Positions 25,201 through 36,546 of a stretch of DNA of 64,000 bases are shown piece by piece. Made by a program: the position numbers and the translations under genes. Positions within the stretch are counted from its first letter, which is position 1. Every line of letters begins with the position of its first letter. The notes beneath the pieces were generated by a model. That model saw only the letters and a program-made list of their open reading frames with translations, was not told where the DNA came from and made no database searches. The stretch is from Rhynochetos jubatus. Its lineage: Eukaryota; Chordata; Aves; Eurypygiformes; Rhynochetidae. The stretch is taken from the NCBI GenBank assembly GCA_027574665.1, contig CM050656.1:12227501-12291500 (forward strand), given 5' to 3'.

Positions 25201-27735
25201 GAATAAATGAGGGAAACAATTCAGTTACAGTCAGTAACTGTAAATATCTGCAGTTTTTAAACAAGTGCCTGCACAAGAGGGAAGTTAAAAGGGAATTGCC
25301 TTATTCCACTAAAAAGAAAATGCACTTTTGCTTTTTTCCCCCTGACTTTTCTCCTACAAGACTAACACAAATCCTGAATTCTTAAGATTTTCTGTGCTTC
25401 TCTATGCTGTTATCTGGGCATCAATCTTAAAAGTGTCACAATTTGGATAAGTTACAAATCCAGCTGCTTTCAGAGGATTTAGAAAAAGTAACAAGATTTT
25501 TCCTTCTGCTTGCATGTGGCAGATGTGTGTCTTCTTTTAATCGCAAATATGAGAACGTCACCATGGTTAATTCCTTCATCGTGTCTCGATCAGGGACAGC
25601 ATGCCATCCTCATAGCACTGGAATCTAAATCCATTTAAGAAATTAGTAATACAAACTTGGTGTTTGGACTACTAAAAAAAATGTCTGCAACTAAGCTCAT
25701 GTAATTGAATATTACAAAATCTACTTTAAAGGGAAGATTTTGCTGCTTTGCCTTCCACATGGAATTGAAACGGTGGATTGTAAAAATTGAAACTTCATCT
25801 GCTTGAGATCATCTTATTTGAGGACTGATTTCTTTTGCGATTACTCTTGAACACAAAACATACATACAGATATACTTCTGAAACAAGGAAAAAGAGTTCA
25901 TTGCCAACGTGCTCTCTAGGCTGAACCTTTGCCTTGGAGTTTCTTTTCTCTTTGGTCCAAAAAAACCCTGAATCTTATATCTCCACAGCAGCTCTACAAA
26001 GTATATGGTTGTGATGCTTGAAGACTGAATAGGAGACACGGTGAGAACATGAAATGAAACACAAAACATAGTAGTTATTGTGAAGTAACAATGAAATAAT
26101 ATTAGCAAGTAATTTGGCAGATCAGAAAAGGGCAGATCACTAAACCAAAGCAGCTGATGCTGACACCTCATATCTACACCACATGAGATTCAGGGCATTT
26201 TATTTCAGGCAGGACTCCAGTCAGATTCCCTGGGCCAGATGTATCCATCACACACATCCATGGCTCAATTCTGGCCAAGAGGTTAAGTTTTGATTTGGGC
26301 TCTTATAACCCCAATTAAATATTGTTGCATTCCATAGACTCCTGGAATAAAGCTTGCAGTTTAGTTTCCCCCAAAGAAGCACCAGGCTACATTTCAAAAC
26401 CAGTTTGTGAACTCAAGTAACACAGAGTAAGAAACAATTATGGGATTTGCTGGAAAATTGCATGATGGCTCCAAACAAGACACTCATGAAGACAGTACCA
26501 GAGTGGATCAGGTATGCATTTGCTTCTATTTTTGTTAATATTAAAGGGTCACAGATCTTTCAATGGTGTTTATGTCATACATCACTTACAACCTAATAAA
26601 TAGACAGCTTCCAGTCCTCAATATGCTCTTTCATAGTATCTCATCAGCTTGTAAAACAACAAATCCCATTTGAGGGGGGGAAATCCCTGAAAAAACCCAA
26701 CCATAAACCAGGTGTCCCTTCCTAACTGGCACGATTTTCTTTTAGAGACAGGTGAGAAAGGTACCCCATAAACTCTCCCCTTCATTAGAGACTGTCACCC
26801 TCACAGCAAATCCTACCAGTTCACCTAAAGGCGTGGGAGGACACCTTTAGCAGCTCTGGCACTGCAGCTCTCCTTCGCTCCTTCAGTTGGTGCTATTCAG
26901 TCTGAGGAAGGGAAGTCACTAACAACAACCGAGGTCATTAACAGCAGCAGCCTTCACCTATGTAGCAGCCAATTCCCATACAACAGTAACAGCAAGGGAC
27001 TTCAAAAAAATGTATTTGCACATCTGACTTTATAAGCAGAGTCATGATCATCACGTCATTTTGACAGGTGGAATCTCCTTGAGTACAAGACCATATGGAA
27101 AGAAGATGAGCTGATGGACCCCCCTCTCGGTACGTGGCTGGAGCTCCACATTCAAGAGAAGTGCAGTGTGGGTTAGGAAACTCCAAGACAAAAGTTTAAG
27201 GAACTCTGATTACAGCTCTGCTCGAAGTTTCCAAACTTTGGTTCAAAGAATGACACTGCCTGACCATGTGATATTTGCTGTTTTTCTAGTTCCAGCTGAG
27301 GAAAAACTAAACAAACAAAAGAAAGGAATGAGCAGATAGAAAGAAGAGGAAAAGCAGAATGCTTACACTGAAAGAGACAGGAAATGCATCTATCACACTA
27401 TAGCCAGCTAAAGAGATGTAAATATTTTCAAATGTTACTTCAATATGTAAGCAAATTCCTCAAGGAGGTTGCATGACCAAACACGAGGAAAGAGGGCCCA
27501 AATCCTTCTTTCCAAAAAGAGATGATGCACGCTAAAAAATATGTCCTGTTCTGCTTCTCCACCAAGAATTGTGGCTTCTCATGAAATTAATTTCTTAACA
27601 GCGAAGATAATCAACACATACTTTTATTTATTTATTTGGACTACTCAAGAACACCAGCTGAAGAAGATTAGGTTACATTAAACTGGCCCAGGGAAACAAA
27701 GTTTTAAAGGCATTCCACCAAAACCCATGACCCAC
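22208..27735. other. Non-coding stretch with one CR1 fragment
   Basis: Apart from the CR1 end at 23233-23348 and a (TTTA)n patch near 27622-27638, I see no repeat family, RNA gene or convincing exon. A donor-like site at about 22.89 kb was rejected because all three frames close before it. Confidence 0.5.
23233..23348 (-). mobile_element. CR1 LINE, very short 3' end
   Basis: The reverse complement of a CR1 terminus: 'catagaatcatagaatggtt' through 'ggaccttaaaggtcatc' and 'ccctgccatgggcagggaca', to 'gctccaagccttatcca'. Only about 116 bp are present, so the reverse transcript stopped almost at once. The two octamer copies at the end are nearly intact. Confidence 0.93.
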
Positions 27736-27875
27736 CTCCACAGCCGGGTATGAAGACGCGACACAGTCAACGCTGCCCTTTGGGAAAGGCACGCTAGGCA
27801 AAGGGGCACCGAAAGCTGGCAGTCCGCTGGCAATGCCAATCACCCCTTGTGAAATGTCATCTTTGCACAAACACA
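27736..27875 (-). CDS. Candidate internal exon (140 bp) with coding periodicity, product unknown
   Basis: On the minus strand, acceptor 'gtggatacaaacctcttcag', preceded by a T-run, opens a 140-bp segment closed by 'ggctgtggag|gtgggt'. After two bases the frame reads CLCKDDISQGVIGIASGLPA, FGAPLPSVPFPKGSVDCVAS and SYPAVE, ending in phase 0. The other two frames close within about 11 codons. G is at position 1 in 19 of 46 codons and at positions 2 and 3 in about 11 each. Several CpG codons are retained. The Gly/Pro/Ala-rich middle suggests a flexible region. No family recognised. Confidence 0.35.
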
Positions 27876-28672
27876 CTGAAGAGGTTTGTATCCACAAAAA
27901 AAAAAGGCACAAGGATCCTATTTTCTTACTAAATTCCATTCCTGGTCTTTGACATACTAGGGGGGGAAAAAAAAAAAAAAGACATTCCCATCCTGGAATT
28001 AGACCACTAGGCAGAAGATGGAATTTCAGATTAGTCTCAGTGCTAAATGCATAAACATCTTAAGAAATACAGCTATAAGTGATTTGTGGTTCAGAAAGGA
28101 CTGTATCATTGTATCGCCTCTTACAGTTCACAGCATTCAACAGCCCTGCCTGGCGCTTCTTGATTAATAACTTTTTTATCAGCTCCTAAAAAAAGCGTTG
28201 GGATATTTGTGGGCAAAAGCATCAGAAGTTGGCAAGCTAGACACTTGGTGTTTGTTTGCTTCAAATAAATAAACAAAGAAACTAAATACTGAGTTTATAA
28301 AACCAGATTTAAAGGATACAGGAAAAAAAATTCCAAGAAGAGTCCATGGCACATTTTGTGTCTGACCTCATACTGTTCACTCCTCCAAGAAGTGAATAAT
28401 ATCCCTGATCTCTTTCGGTTTGTATGAACTTTCCCCTTTTTTAAAAATTTCTTTCTGTGACATTTTACCTTTAAGACCAGCAGCAGAGAGAAAAGGCAGA
28501 ATTGTGTTCAAATAGACACAGACAAGGAGTGAAGAAAACAGTCCATTTGAGGGTTCGCTTGTGTTTTTAAAGAAACATGGAAAGGAGAAAACAACTAGCT
28601 GAAATAGCAATTGTTAGACTAAACAAAAAGCATGAAATACAGAAATTTCATTTTCACAGAAGGCAGCTGTTA

Positions 28673-28705
28673 GAAAAAAAAAAGAAAAAAAAAGAAAAAG
28701 AAAAT
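28673..28705. repeat. A-rich low-complexity tract
   Basis: A-runs separated by single G (A10-G-A9-G-A5-G pattern). Simple repeat with no adjacent retroposon body. Confidence 0.85.
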
Positions 28706-29209
28706 TACTGCTCCCTGAGTTTTTGATTATTTATAAATCTTTGGACAAAGCAACTTGTAACTTAATGATGAAGTAGCATTGTTAATCAGCATAATTCTTG
28801 AATGCGTATTATTGGACTAACACCTATCCCAGTTTGCACAGATCCAAAATGACTGGTTTCCACCCTCAGTAATAAGTATCAGCATTCTGGTTTTACAGGG
28901 ATGAGACATGGAGGACAATCATCTTTTGGGATATGGGATGTGTTAGGACTCACTTTGTAGTCAGTAAAAACGCTCCCAGCAGTCAATTGGGATTCCTACC
29001 TGAACTGCTTTCTGAAAGAACTGTCTACAGCATGTCTAAATAAACCCTATTTCCCCAAAGCCATAAATGCCAGCGCTCCCTAATATTAGAACATATAATT
29101 GCAAAACTGAAACGCTGCAATTCTCTTAAATACCTCTCAAAACTCACCGCTAGCAGAATGCCCATAAAAGTGAGCAAATTAAAAGTCTGATGGGAAATGA
29201 AACACTCAC

Positions 29210-29277
29210 CTACCACATCCATTTTTGGCCAAACGAAGGAATGCAGAGAGATAAATTGAAATGTCATAATTTTGTTG
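29210..29277 (-). CDS. Candidate internal exon (68 bp), product unknown
   Basis: A minus-strand segment reading QQNYDISIYLSAFLRLAKNG CG in phase 0 and ending in phase 2 at the strong donor 'atgtggtag|gtgagt'. The acceptor 'gacttaagggttacag' has a poor pyrimidine tract. Its start phase matches the end of 30289-30350. A competing frame runs on past the donor and would give a longer hydrophobic peptide, so the frame choice is an inference. Confidence 0.2.
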
Positions 29278-30288
29278 CTGTAACCCTTAAGTCTTCATCA
29301 CCAACCCTCATCTGTTACATCGACAAACGGGCAATGCTTTCTTTGGATCAGGAACAGTGTTTTTCTACTTGTAGTGTAATGAATCCAGCAGTATAGGTCC
29401 AGGAGAGACAAATAAGTGCTAAAGAGATGAGAATACATAATTCAACCCAATTCGAATCCAGGAATCCCCTGCTTATGAATAAGTACATCTGAAACCAAAG
29501 ATACTCCCTCCCTCACAGCTGTGAGGAAAAAACCCATCAGCTAGGGATTCCAGAAGCATCATAGCTGAAATTAGAGTTTTACGTGTGTGTGGATACTACA
29601 GTTTAGTAGATCTGAATGGCAAAATCCAGCGCTTAGCAGTTGTGAACGCCAAATGAGGAAAATCAGTTACACTGTGGTTTTAATCACCAAATCTTCCTTG
29701 TGAAGAATGTAGTTTATGTCGCTGCAGAACACAGCGAGGCTATGGAACACTTCATTTCTGAGGAACACACAGTGTTAGCTAGATGTCAGCGCACACTGGC
29801 ACAGCAGAATGCTACGGAAAAGATCAACAATGATTTATTAGTCACTATTTTCCATATCATCGGAACATCAACCAAAATCACCCTAAAGACAGTAAAACTG
29901 ACAGAAGAAAGCTCTTCTTTTGTATAATATGCAGTTAATTGGTAGATTTCTTTACATCAGTATGTTACAGAAGGCAGATGTATAGATGGGATCAAAAGCT
30001 ACTACTGAGAAGTCTAACAGCATCCCCAACTCAGGAATAGCAGCGCTTCCTCTTCTGGGAAGCTTGGAGAGTGACAGTGACACAAGGATCACTTCACATG
30101 GCTGTATTTTTCCTCCTCCCCTAGGGAGCACTTTGAGACAAGAGGGCAGGTGAATCTTCAGTCTGACCATTTTTATTTTCCCGCAAAGGGCGGGCAACCC
30201 TTTCTGTTGCAACAGCGGATCTATTGCACTGGCAGAGCCCAAAGTTTAGGGGAACAAACCTCACTTGGAAAAAGTCTCTCTCAGCTAC

Positions 30289-30350
30289 CTGATAACAAAT
30301 CTTTAACAAGAACAGTTCACAACACCGTACTTTTTCAGTTTCTTTGGTAA
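30289..30350 (-). CDS. Candidate internal exon (62 bp), product unknown
   Basis: Acceptor 'cccttatccctgtag' and donor 'gttatcag|gtagct' on the minus strand bound 62 bp. The one open frame begins after two bases: TKETEKVRCCELFLLKICYQ, phase 0 end. Joined to 29210-29277 it reads through without a stop. Position-1 G is not enriched. Support rests on splice signals and phase only. Confidence 0.2.
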
Positions 30351-31427
30351 CTACAGGGATAAGGGTGATAAAGGTTGCCCCTTAAACTTTTCTTCAGAAG
30401 ACATAGACAGCCTGGGAAGGAATAACAAATTAACTCCTCTTATCCAAAGAAAAAGAAGATACTGGATATGTCACAGACTTTGTCGTAGGTTGTTGGTTTT
30501 TTTTTTCTTTCCTTGGCTGGACTGAAATTGAGAGGGGAGAAAAGCACTGGTCAGTGAATAAAGTGCTTTGGATGGTAAGTAGAGGTGATCTCACAATTGG
30601 GGAATGCAGTTTAACAGTAGTTTTACAAAATGCTGTATATAGTCATGAGGCTCTGAATTTTTCTCACTCTTATTTCTGAAGTAGTAGTCCAAAAAAAGCT
30701 GTCTTCACTGACCTCTATTAGAGACAGATACCATGAATTCAAACAGACATCAATTAATCCAGTAAGTACCGCACTGAAGTCTAAAGAAGAGACAGGCTAC
30801 ATATCGGGAGGAAACAGTTTCCTCCTGAAACCTTGCTCTCAACACAGAAGGTAACCCTGACCTGGAAGAACCCCGGCAGATAGCATGACTAAACGTGCCC
30901 TCACAAAAGTAACAAAAATCCAAACTGCCTTAGGGTAAATAATTAAGAATACCCAGAACTGTGAACACTAAGAACAGCTGCGGAGCCACCAGGATCAAAA
31001 AGCTCTCTTGTTTACTCCATACATTGTTCTTGTGAATGGTATCCTGCTAGGATAACTACTTTTTTTCCTCCCCTCACTTCAAAGAGCAGCTGTTATCTGA
31101 AAAGGCCATCCAAACAATAGCCAAACTGCCACAGGTAACCACGATGAGTCAGAGAACAGAATAAAGTTTGTCTCAAAGAACTGTGAACAGCCCAATTAAT
31201 CAGACCTTCCTTCATCTTGTATCACCCCTAACTGCACTTAACATCAGGCCTACATCAGAAGGAGGTTACTCATAGCTCTCCAAAAGAGTATACGCTGAAG
31301 TGGTTTTCTAAGGTGTACAGGCTAAAGGAGGGCTCCAAGGCTGAGCACTGAAATAGGTTTCAGTTTTCAACAGGACAGATCCTCTCCCTCTCCTCTCCTC
31401 CTCGTTAATTCATCAGAATAGCAACAC

Positions 31428-31503
31428 TTCCCAAAGTCACCCGAGCCTGAGTTCCATGATGATAAAATTCAGCTTTGAATCCTGTACCCATCAGTGTCCC
31501 TGA
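31428..31503 (-). CDS. Candidate internal exon (76 bp), product unknown
   Basis: A T-rich minus-strand acceptor ('ggttgtgttatttgactgtttgag') precedes SGTLMGTGFKAEFYHHGTQA RVTLG in phase 0. Two donors are possible: 'aggctcgg|gtgact' at 31441 (phase 0) and 'ttgggaa|gtgttg' at 31428 (phase 1). The second is given because it fits 30289-30350. A 25-bp candidate upstream (31640-31664, acceptor 'gccctgtttctttaaaag', peptide ADLQDPKN) ends in the matching phase. Both donors are mediocre. Confidence 0.2.
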
Positions 31504-33258
31504 CTCAAACAGTCAAATAACACAACCACTTTGGGGGATTTTTGCCTTCAATGATGTAAAACAAAGGTCACTAAAAGAGGATGAAAAGGAGCAGGAGGAA
31601 GGCACTCAACGTTTTGCAGCTGTATAGGGCACTGCTCACATTTTTTGGGTCTTGAAGATCAGCCCTTTTAAAGAAACAGGGCAAAGATATTTCTGAGTAG
31701 GAATTCAAGGGTCTGAAATCTAACAGAAGTATCCAAACGCATTCAATATGCAAATCAAAAACATTTTGTTGGTTGGCTTTTCAGTTTATGCTCCTTTAAC
31801 AGGCTGGAACAGATTGCATGGCAGACAACGAAGAAACAGCACATCCAGGTTTTCTGTCCCGTCCATGACTTTTCTGTCCCTCCATGTGGTCCTGATTCTC
31901 ACTGCTGAGAGCAGGACTGGGGCTGCAGCCAGCGCCAGGAGTAGCATTTCTGCCTGTTTTCATTTCTGCTGTGACAGAAAGTATCACATGGGCTTCTGTG
32001 TAATGTAAGAGCACAAAGTATTTCATAAAAGTTAATTTAATTGGTTCGTTTCCTCAAAAACAACTAGAGAAAATCTCACTTAAGCCTCACAATTCAATTC
32101 AAGCATTGACAAACTCAAAAACATCTTACAGCAACAACTGCTACACAACTCCCTCTCTGACGTGGCACATCAGACACAGCTCTGAGTAACCTTCCTGCTG
32201 CACAGCAGCCTTTGTTGTGGTTTGTTCACTGCTCGGGACACCACACAACACCAGCTATCCCCACCAGCCCTTGTCGGGTCTGGGGTCCTTTACAGTACTT
32301 CTCCAGTGCAGATTTGTCAAGGATGCTAGGAGCAATGCCATGCTTCCTCAAGGAAAAAGCATATTCTAAATTTATCAACCTAATCAAAACTTACTTTGTC
32401 CTTCAGCCCTAGAACAACTGTAAAGGGTAACATAAAGAGATTTTTACTATGCAAAACTTACTTTCCGGTTTCCAGTCATGACTGGGAGCAGAACAAGTAA
32501 AATAAAATACACCTCTGGATTATATTTAACAGGGTTCCTCCAGTCTCTCTCACCTGGAGCTCCTCTAGCCTATCATCTCTGTAGAAAACTGAGGATCGCA
32601 GTTTCACAGCATGTCACTACCTGGCAGACCACCATCCTCTCTTCTGCTAGGCAATTCTGCCCAAGCACAGCAATAATGCTCCCTGCTTGCTTTCAGCGTA
32701 AATGAAATACTGTTTTCTGACCTAACAGATTATACCTACAGCTGTTAAAAGTGTATCTTGGTTTCACTGTCCTTCCCGAGCATGCAAGAAGTCTGTATGT
32801 GTTTGTTTCACCGAACTCTTCCCTGCCTTGATGACCTACTACATATTCTCAACATTTACGCGTGGCATTCGGAGCACATACAGACAGCAAAGCTGTAACA
32901 TCTCTGCTCACGTTACAGCAATGCAGAAGACAAATTTAGAGGCAGACTGAGTAAAGTACGCTGTCTCTTCCTATACACCTCATTTACAAAACCTCCTCAC
33001 AGCCAGCTACAGAAAAATATGAATGAGGAGTTGACAACTAAGCTTTGTCAGGATACCATAGCAAGAGTGTTCTTCCGAGGAAGTGACACGCTTCAGAGGC
33101 AGGCTTGATAAACAGCATAACATTCCCTTGCTGGAATACACTTGATTTCCATTCACCCACTAGACGAGGATTCCCAAAAACAGTTCCAAGGGGAAACAAA
33201 AGGAAAGCAGATTTCTCTTTGGAGGTGCAACAGTGCTGGCCAGCAGGAAGGGATCTAT
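31504..33258. other. Stretch with several weak exon-like minus-strand segments
   Basis: A minus-strand frame at about 31796-31968 (AEMKTGRNATPGAGCSPSPA..., Ser/Pro-rich) follows a good acceptor ('gatactttctgtcacag') but has no convincing donor. Four segments of 20 to 25 bp between 32.39 and 32.65 kb have strong splice-site pairs, but incompatible phases or stops. Otherwise unremarkable DNA. Confidence 0.4.
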
Positions 33259-33860
33259 GTCACAGATTCACAGAGTGTTAGGGGCTGGAAGATCTAGAGA
33301 TCACCTAGTCCAACCCCCCTGCCAGAGCAGGATCACCTAGAGCAGATCACACAGGAACAAGTCCAGGCAGCTTTGGAAAGTCTCCAGGTAAGGAGACTCC
33401 CCCCCTCTCTGGGCAGCCAGTCCCAGGGCTCTGTCACCCTCGCAGGGAAGAAGGGTTTCCTCACGTTCAGGCTGAACCTTCTGTTTTCCAGTTTATGGCC
33501 ATTGTCCTTAGCCCTGTCGCTGGACACCACTGAGAAGAGCCTGGCCCCATCCTCCTGACACCCACCCTTTAGATATTGATAAGCATTGATAAGATCCCCC
33601 CTCATCCTCCTCTTCTCCAAGATAAACAGCCCCAGCTCCCTCAGCCTTTCCTCAGATGGAAGGTGCTCCATCCCCTTCATCATCTCAGTGGCCCTGCACT
33701 AGACCCTCTCCAGTAGCTCCTTGTCCTTCTTGAACTGAGGAGGCCAGAACTGGACACAGCACTCCAGGGGAGGCCTCACCAGTGCAGAGCAGAGGGGGAA
33801 GATAACCTCCCTCGACCTGCTGGCCACGCTCTTCTTATGCCAAGCCAGGCAGGTGCAGGA
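33259..33860 (-). mobile_element. CR1 LINE of a different subfamily, 3' end with ORF2 C-terminus
   Basis: A reverse-oriented CR1 of about 600 bp. Its 3' end ('cacagagtgttaggggctgg', 'gatcacctagtccaaccccc', 'agagcagatcacacaggaac') differs from the other copies, which marks a distinct subfamily. The minus-strand frames 33699-33881 and 33333-33683 keep ORF2 C-terminal motifs ([60 protein letters not shown]). A stop between them and small indels make it non-functional. It is truncated just past 'cacgctcttcttatgcc'. Confidence 0.93.
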
Positions 33861-34670
33861 GGGTTGATGCTTGGTGATCACCGACGTGCCTGTGGGCTTG
33901 CCAACAGCGGCAACTCTTGCATCAGCTTAATGACAGGGTCACAACCGCTTTGGGTCAGGATGGGCACCAACAAACCACCCGTTTCCACAATGCGTGCTGT
34001 TACTTTGTTCATTACGACCAGTACCAGGAATACAATGATGAAAGTCAGTGTTTTAACATAAATCCATATCAAAACCCATGATCCCAGAGAACATCTAGTC
34101 CTTGCAGTAAATTCTATAGCCAACTCGAATGAGACTAACTCCTTTAATGGTCTTAATGCAGTATTTCTAACCTCTTTAACTGATGTTTTGGGAATGCTCA
34201 ATGCTTAGATTGCCCAATCCACTCCATTTTCCTAAGTTAGTTAGAAAGCAAGGAGGTCTTCGTAGAAGGATATTCAGTAACTAGAAACTTAAAAAGTTTA
34301 CCAGTGCAGAAGCACGCCAAAACTAAAGTAATTTATGTCTGAGTTTTAGAACAGGTATCTGAAGGAAGAACATGAAGTGTGGCTTTTTATATCCTCTTCT
34401 CCCAAGAGGATGAAGCAACAGGAGGGCCCCATGTCATTTATGAGCTTATAGATAATCCCTGAATTGGGTTTTGCTACTAAAGTAAATTTAGCCTTCTGCG
34501 AATGCAACAACTGTAAAAATTTTTGCTCAAACAACAGTTACTAGAAACTTGTAAAGTTAACTAGTTGTAACCATATCCACCCCAGGAAAACAAACAAGCA
34601 TACATTTAATTAATGTTAATACTACCGTGGTGAAGAACTACAAGCAAAGTAAGTGTTCCAATTTACAGAT

Positions 34671-34690
34671 GGGGGGGGGGGGGGGGGGGG
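34671..34690 (+). repeat. G20 homopolymer
   Basis: Twenty uninterrupted G between 'ttacagat' and 'aaactgagcc'. It is capable of forming a G-quadruplex. Homopolymer G of this length is rare, and its exact length is often wrong in assemblies. Confidence 0.9.
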
Positions 34691-36500
34691 AAACTGAGCC
34701 TCTTCTTTATAGACTTCCAGTTTTTATACAACTGGTCTGACTGGTTAAAAGAACACAAAATGTGCAAGCCCAGCCCTAAGAGGAACATATCAAGAAAGAC
34801 ATCGTTTCAGCATTGCAGGCACCTTCACGGACATTCACTTGAAGAACAAGCCCATCTAACAAAAAGTGTTTCCTATTTAATATGCACACTAATTGGAACG
34901 ACATGTAGTACTTTATATTTTTTTTGTGAAAACTCATATTGGCCACTATGTTACTGTGCTCAGAATCAAAAACGGGTTGAAAAGCTTATGAGTCATTCCT
35001 TTTTGCTTTTAAAATACTTGTACATCAACTTTCTGCCAAGAATATGGAGAACCCCTAGTGTTTGAAGATTTATTAATAATCTCTAGCAGCCCAAAAAGTC
35101 TTCAGCTACTTCTTCATAAATTCTTGCAAGCATGTTGTCCAGCCATACCAGTTCTAAAGCACATTAACTTAGGTATCTGCTGCTTGAACTTTTGTTGTTG
35201 ATATCAAGGAAAGCACTGGGGGTTTTTTCTCATCCAAACAAAACAAAATTCCATGTATTTATTGCACAATTCTACCTTTTCTATAAATACATTATCACTG
35301 TTTTTTCTTACACTTTTGGTAGAACTGTTTTTCCATGAATATTTCTTTCTTATGCAACTGAACTTCTTGGGGCAAACAGTATAAAGCTGCTCTAAACAAT
35401 GCTCAGCCATTCATGTTTTTTACTTTACATTCTTTTCCCATATGGCTTGGTCCATAATTACTTCCAGCTTCAGGAAACTGGACCTTTCAAAAGCACCAAC
35501 CATAAGTTTTTTACTTTGTTTGCATTTAACAAATCAAGCAGTGAATCAGTTCTATCTAAGCAGTCAGTAATTCTGAGTTCTATAGCCTTTCTCTTCACCA
35601 ACTGAGGTTGTGTCTAACATGGGAATCCCAAAGTTAGGTAAGGGAGACTCACGTGAGGAATCTTATGAGAATTCCAAAGGATCAAAAATGAAAAAAACCT
35701 GAGATGACCTAAGAAGAGCAAACCAAAAAACAGGGATGGCAGTTACATCCCAACCAAACGTGGGAGGTTTGATGCATGAACAACAAACAGCCCGGTAACT
35801 GAATCTCTGTGGATAGCAAGGGTTCATTTTCTTAAATATTTGAAGTGCTCAAACAATTAGTACGGATTGGAAGAGATTAGGTAGAAGGACATCAATTAAA
35901 AGTCAAAGAAAAATCTGAAATGAAAGAGAAATAAATAACCAACTGCCAGGAAAGTATCGATGTTGTGAAGTATGTTGAGCCTTGAAGTAATCTTTCAGAA
36001 AAAGCATCAGGATGCTCTTGCTGGAGTCAGAATCCCTCCATTTAACCCGCGAGAAACACCCTAACTACACCCTGCCTAGGCAGGACAGGAGATCATTGGG
36101 ACGTCTCGCTTCATTTCCCCCCACCTCACGATAGCTGGAATACAAAAAGACAAATAGGAAGGGAAACAGGGCACAAAGAAACCCCACAGCAGCAGCAGGC
36201 ACAGGGAAAGTCCAGCATTCCAACACGGTTATTGCTTATTTTTACAGTGCTTAATAGTGAAGTACCACACATAGACACAAACAGTTTCAAAGCAACCTCC
36301 CACCCCAGAAACAAAATGAGGGGAAGGGGCTCTGTTTCAGTTCTTCATTATTAAAGCTCTGAAGTAAAGAAATTTCAACAAACAGAAGTAACCCAATCTG
36401 TGTGTTTCCCTAGCCCAAACTCCCTCCATTTTTACGGTCTTTTCAAAGTCTAGATCAAGTTTCGTTTGAGTTTGCTGGGTGAAGGTTGTTATTTCTGGCT

Positions 36501-36546
36501 CCCCACTTCCACCCCCCCCACCCCCACCCCACCCCCTCCTGCCCCA
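36501..36546 (-). repeat. C-rich tract, quadruplex-forming on the minus strand
   Basis: The plus strand has several C-runs of 4 to 8 separated by single A or short spacers ('ccccacttccacccccccca' onward). The minus strand therefore has at least four G-runs of four or more with 1-nt loops, a canonical G-quadruplex motif. Confidence 0.8.

Noticed and set aside
28377-28520. Lysine-rich minus-strand frame after a good acceptor (gctgctggtcttaaag)
   Set aside because: It stops without a proper donor and its phase conflicts with the segments on both sides. AT-rich composition explains the lysines.
32378-32660. Four minus-strand segments of 20 to 36 bp with good splice-site pairs
   Set aside because: Each is very short and their phases cannot be chained without stops. 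Such pairs arise often by chance.
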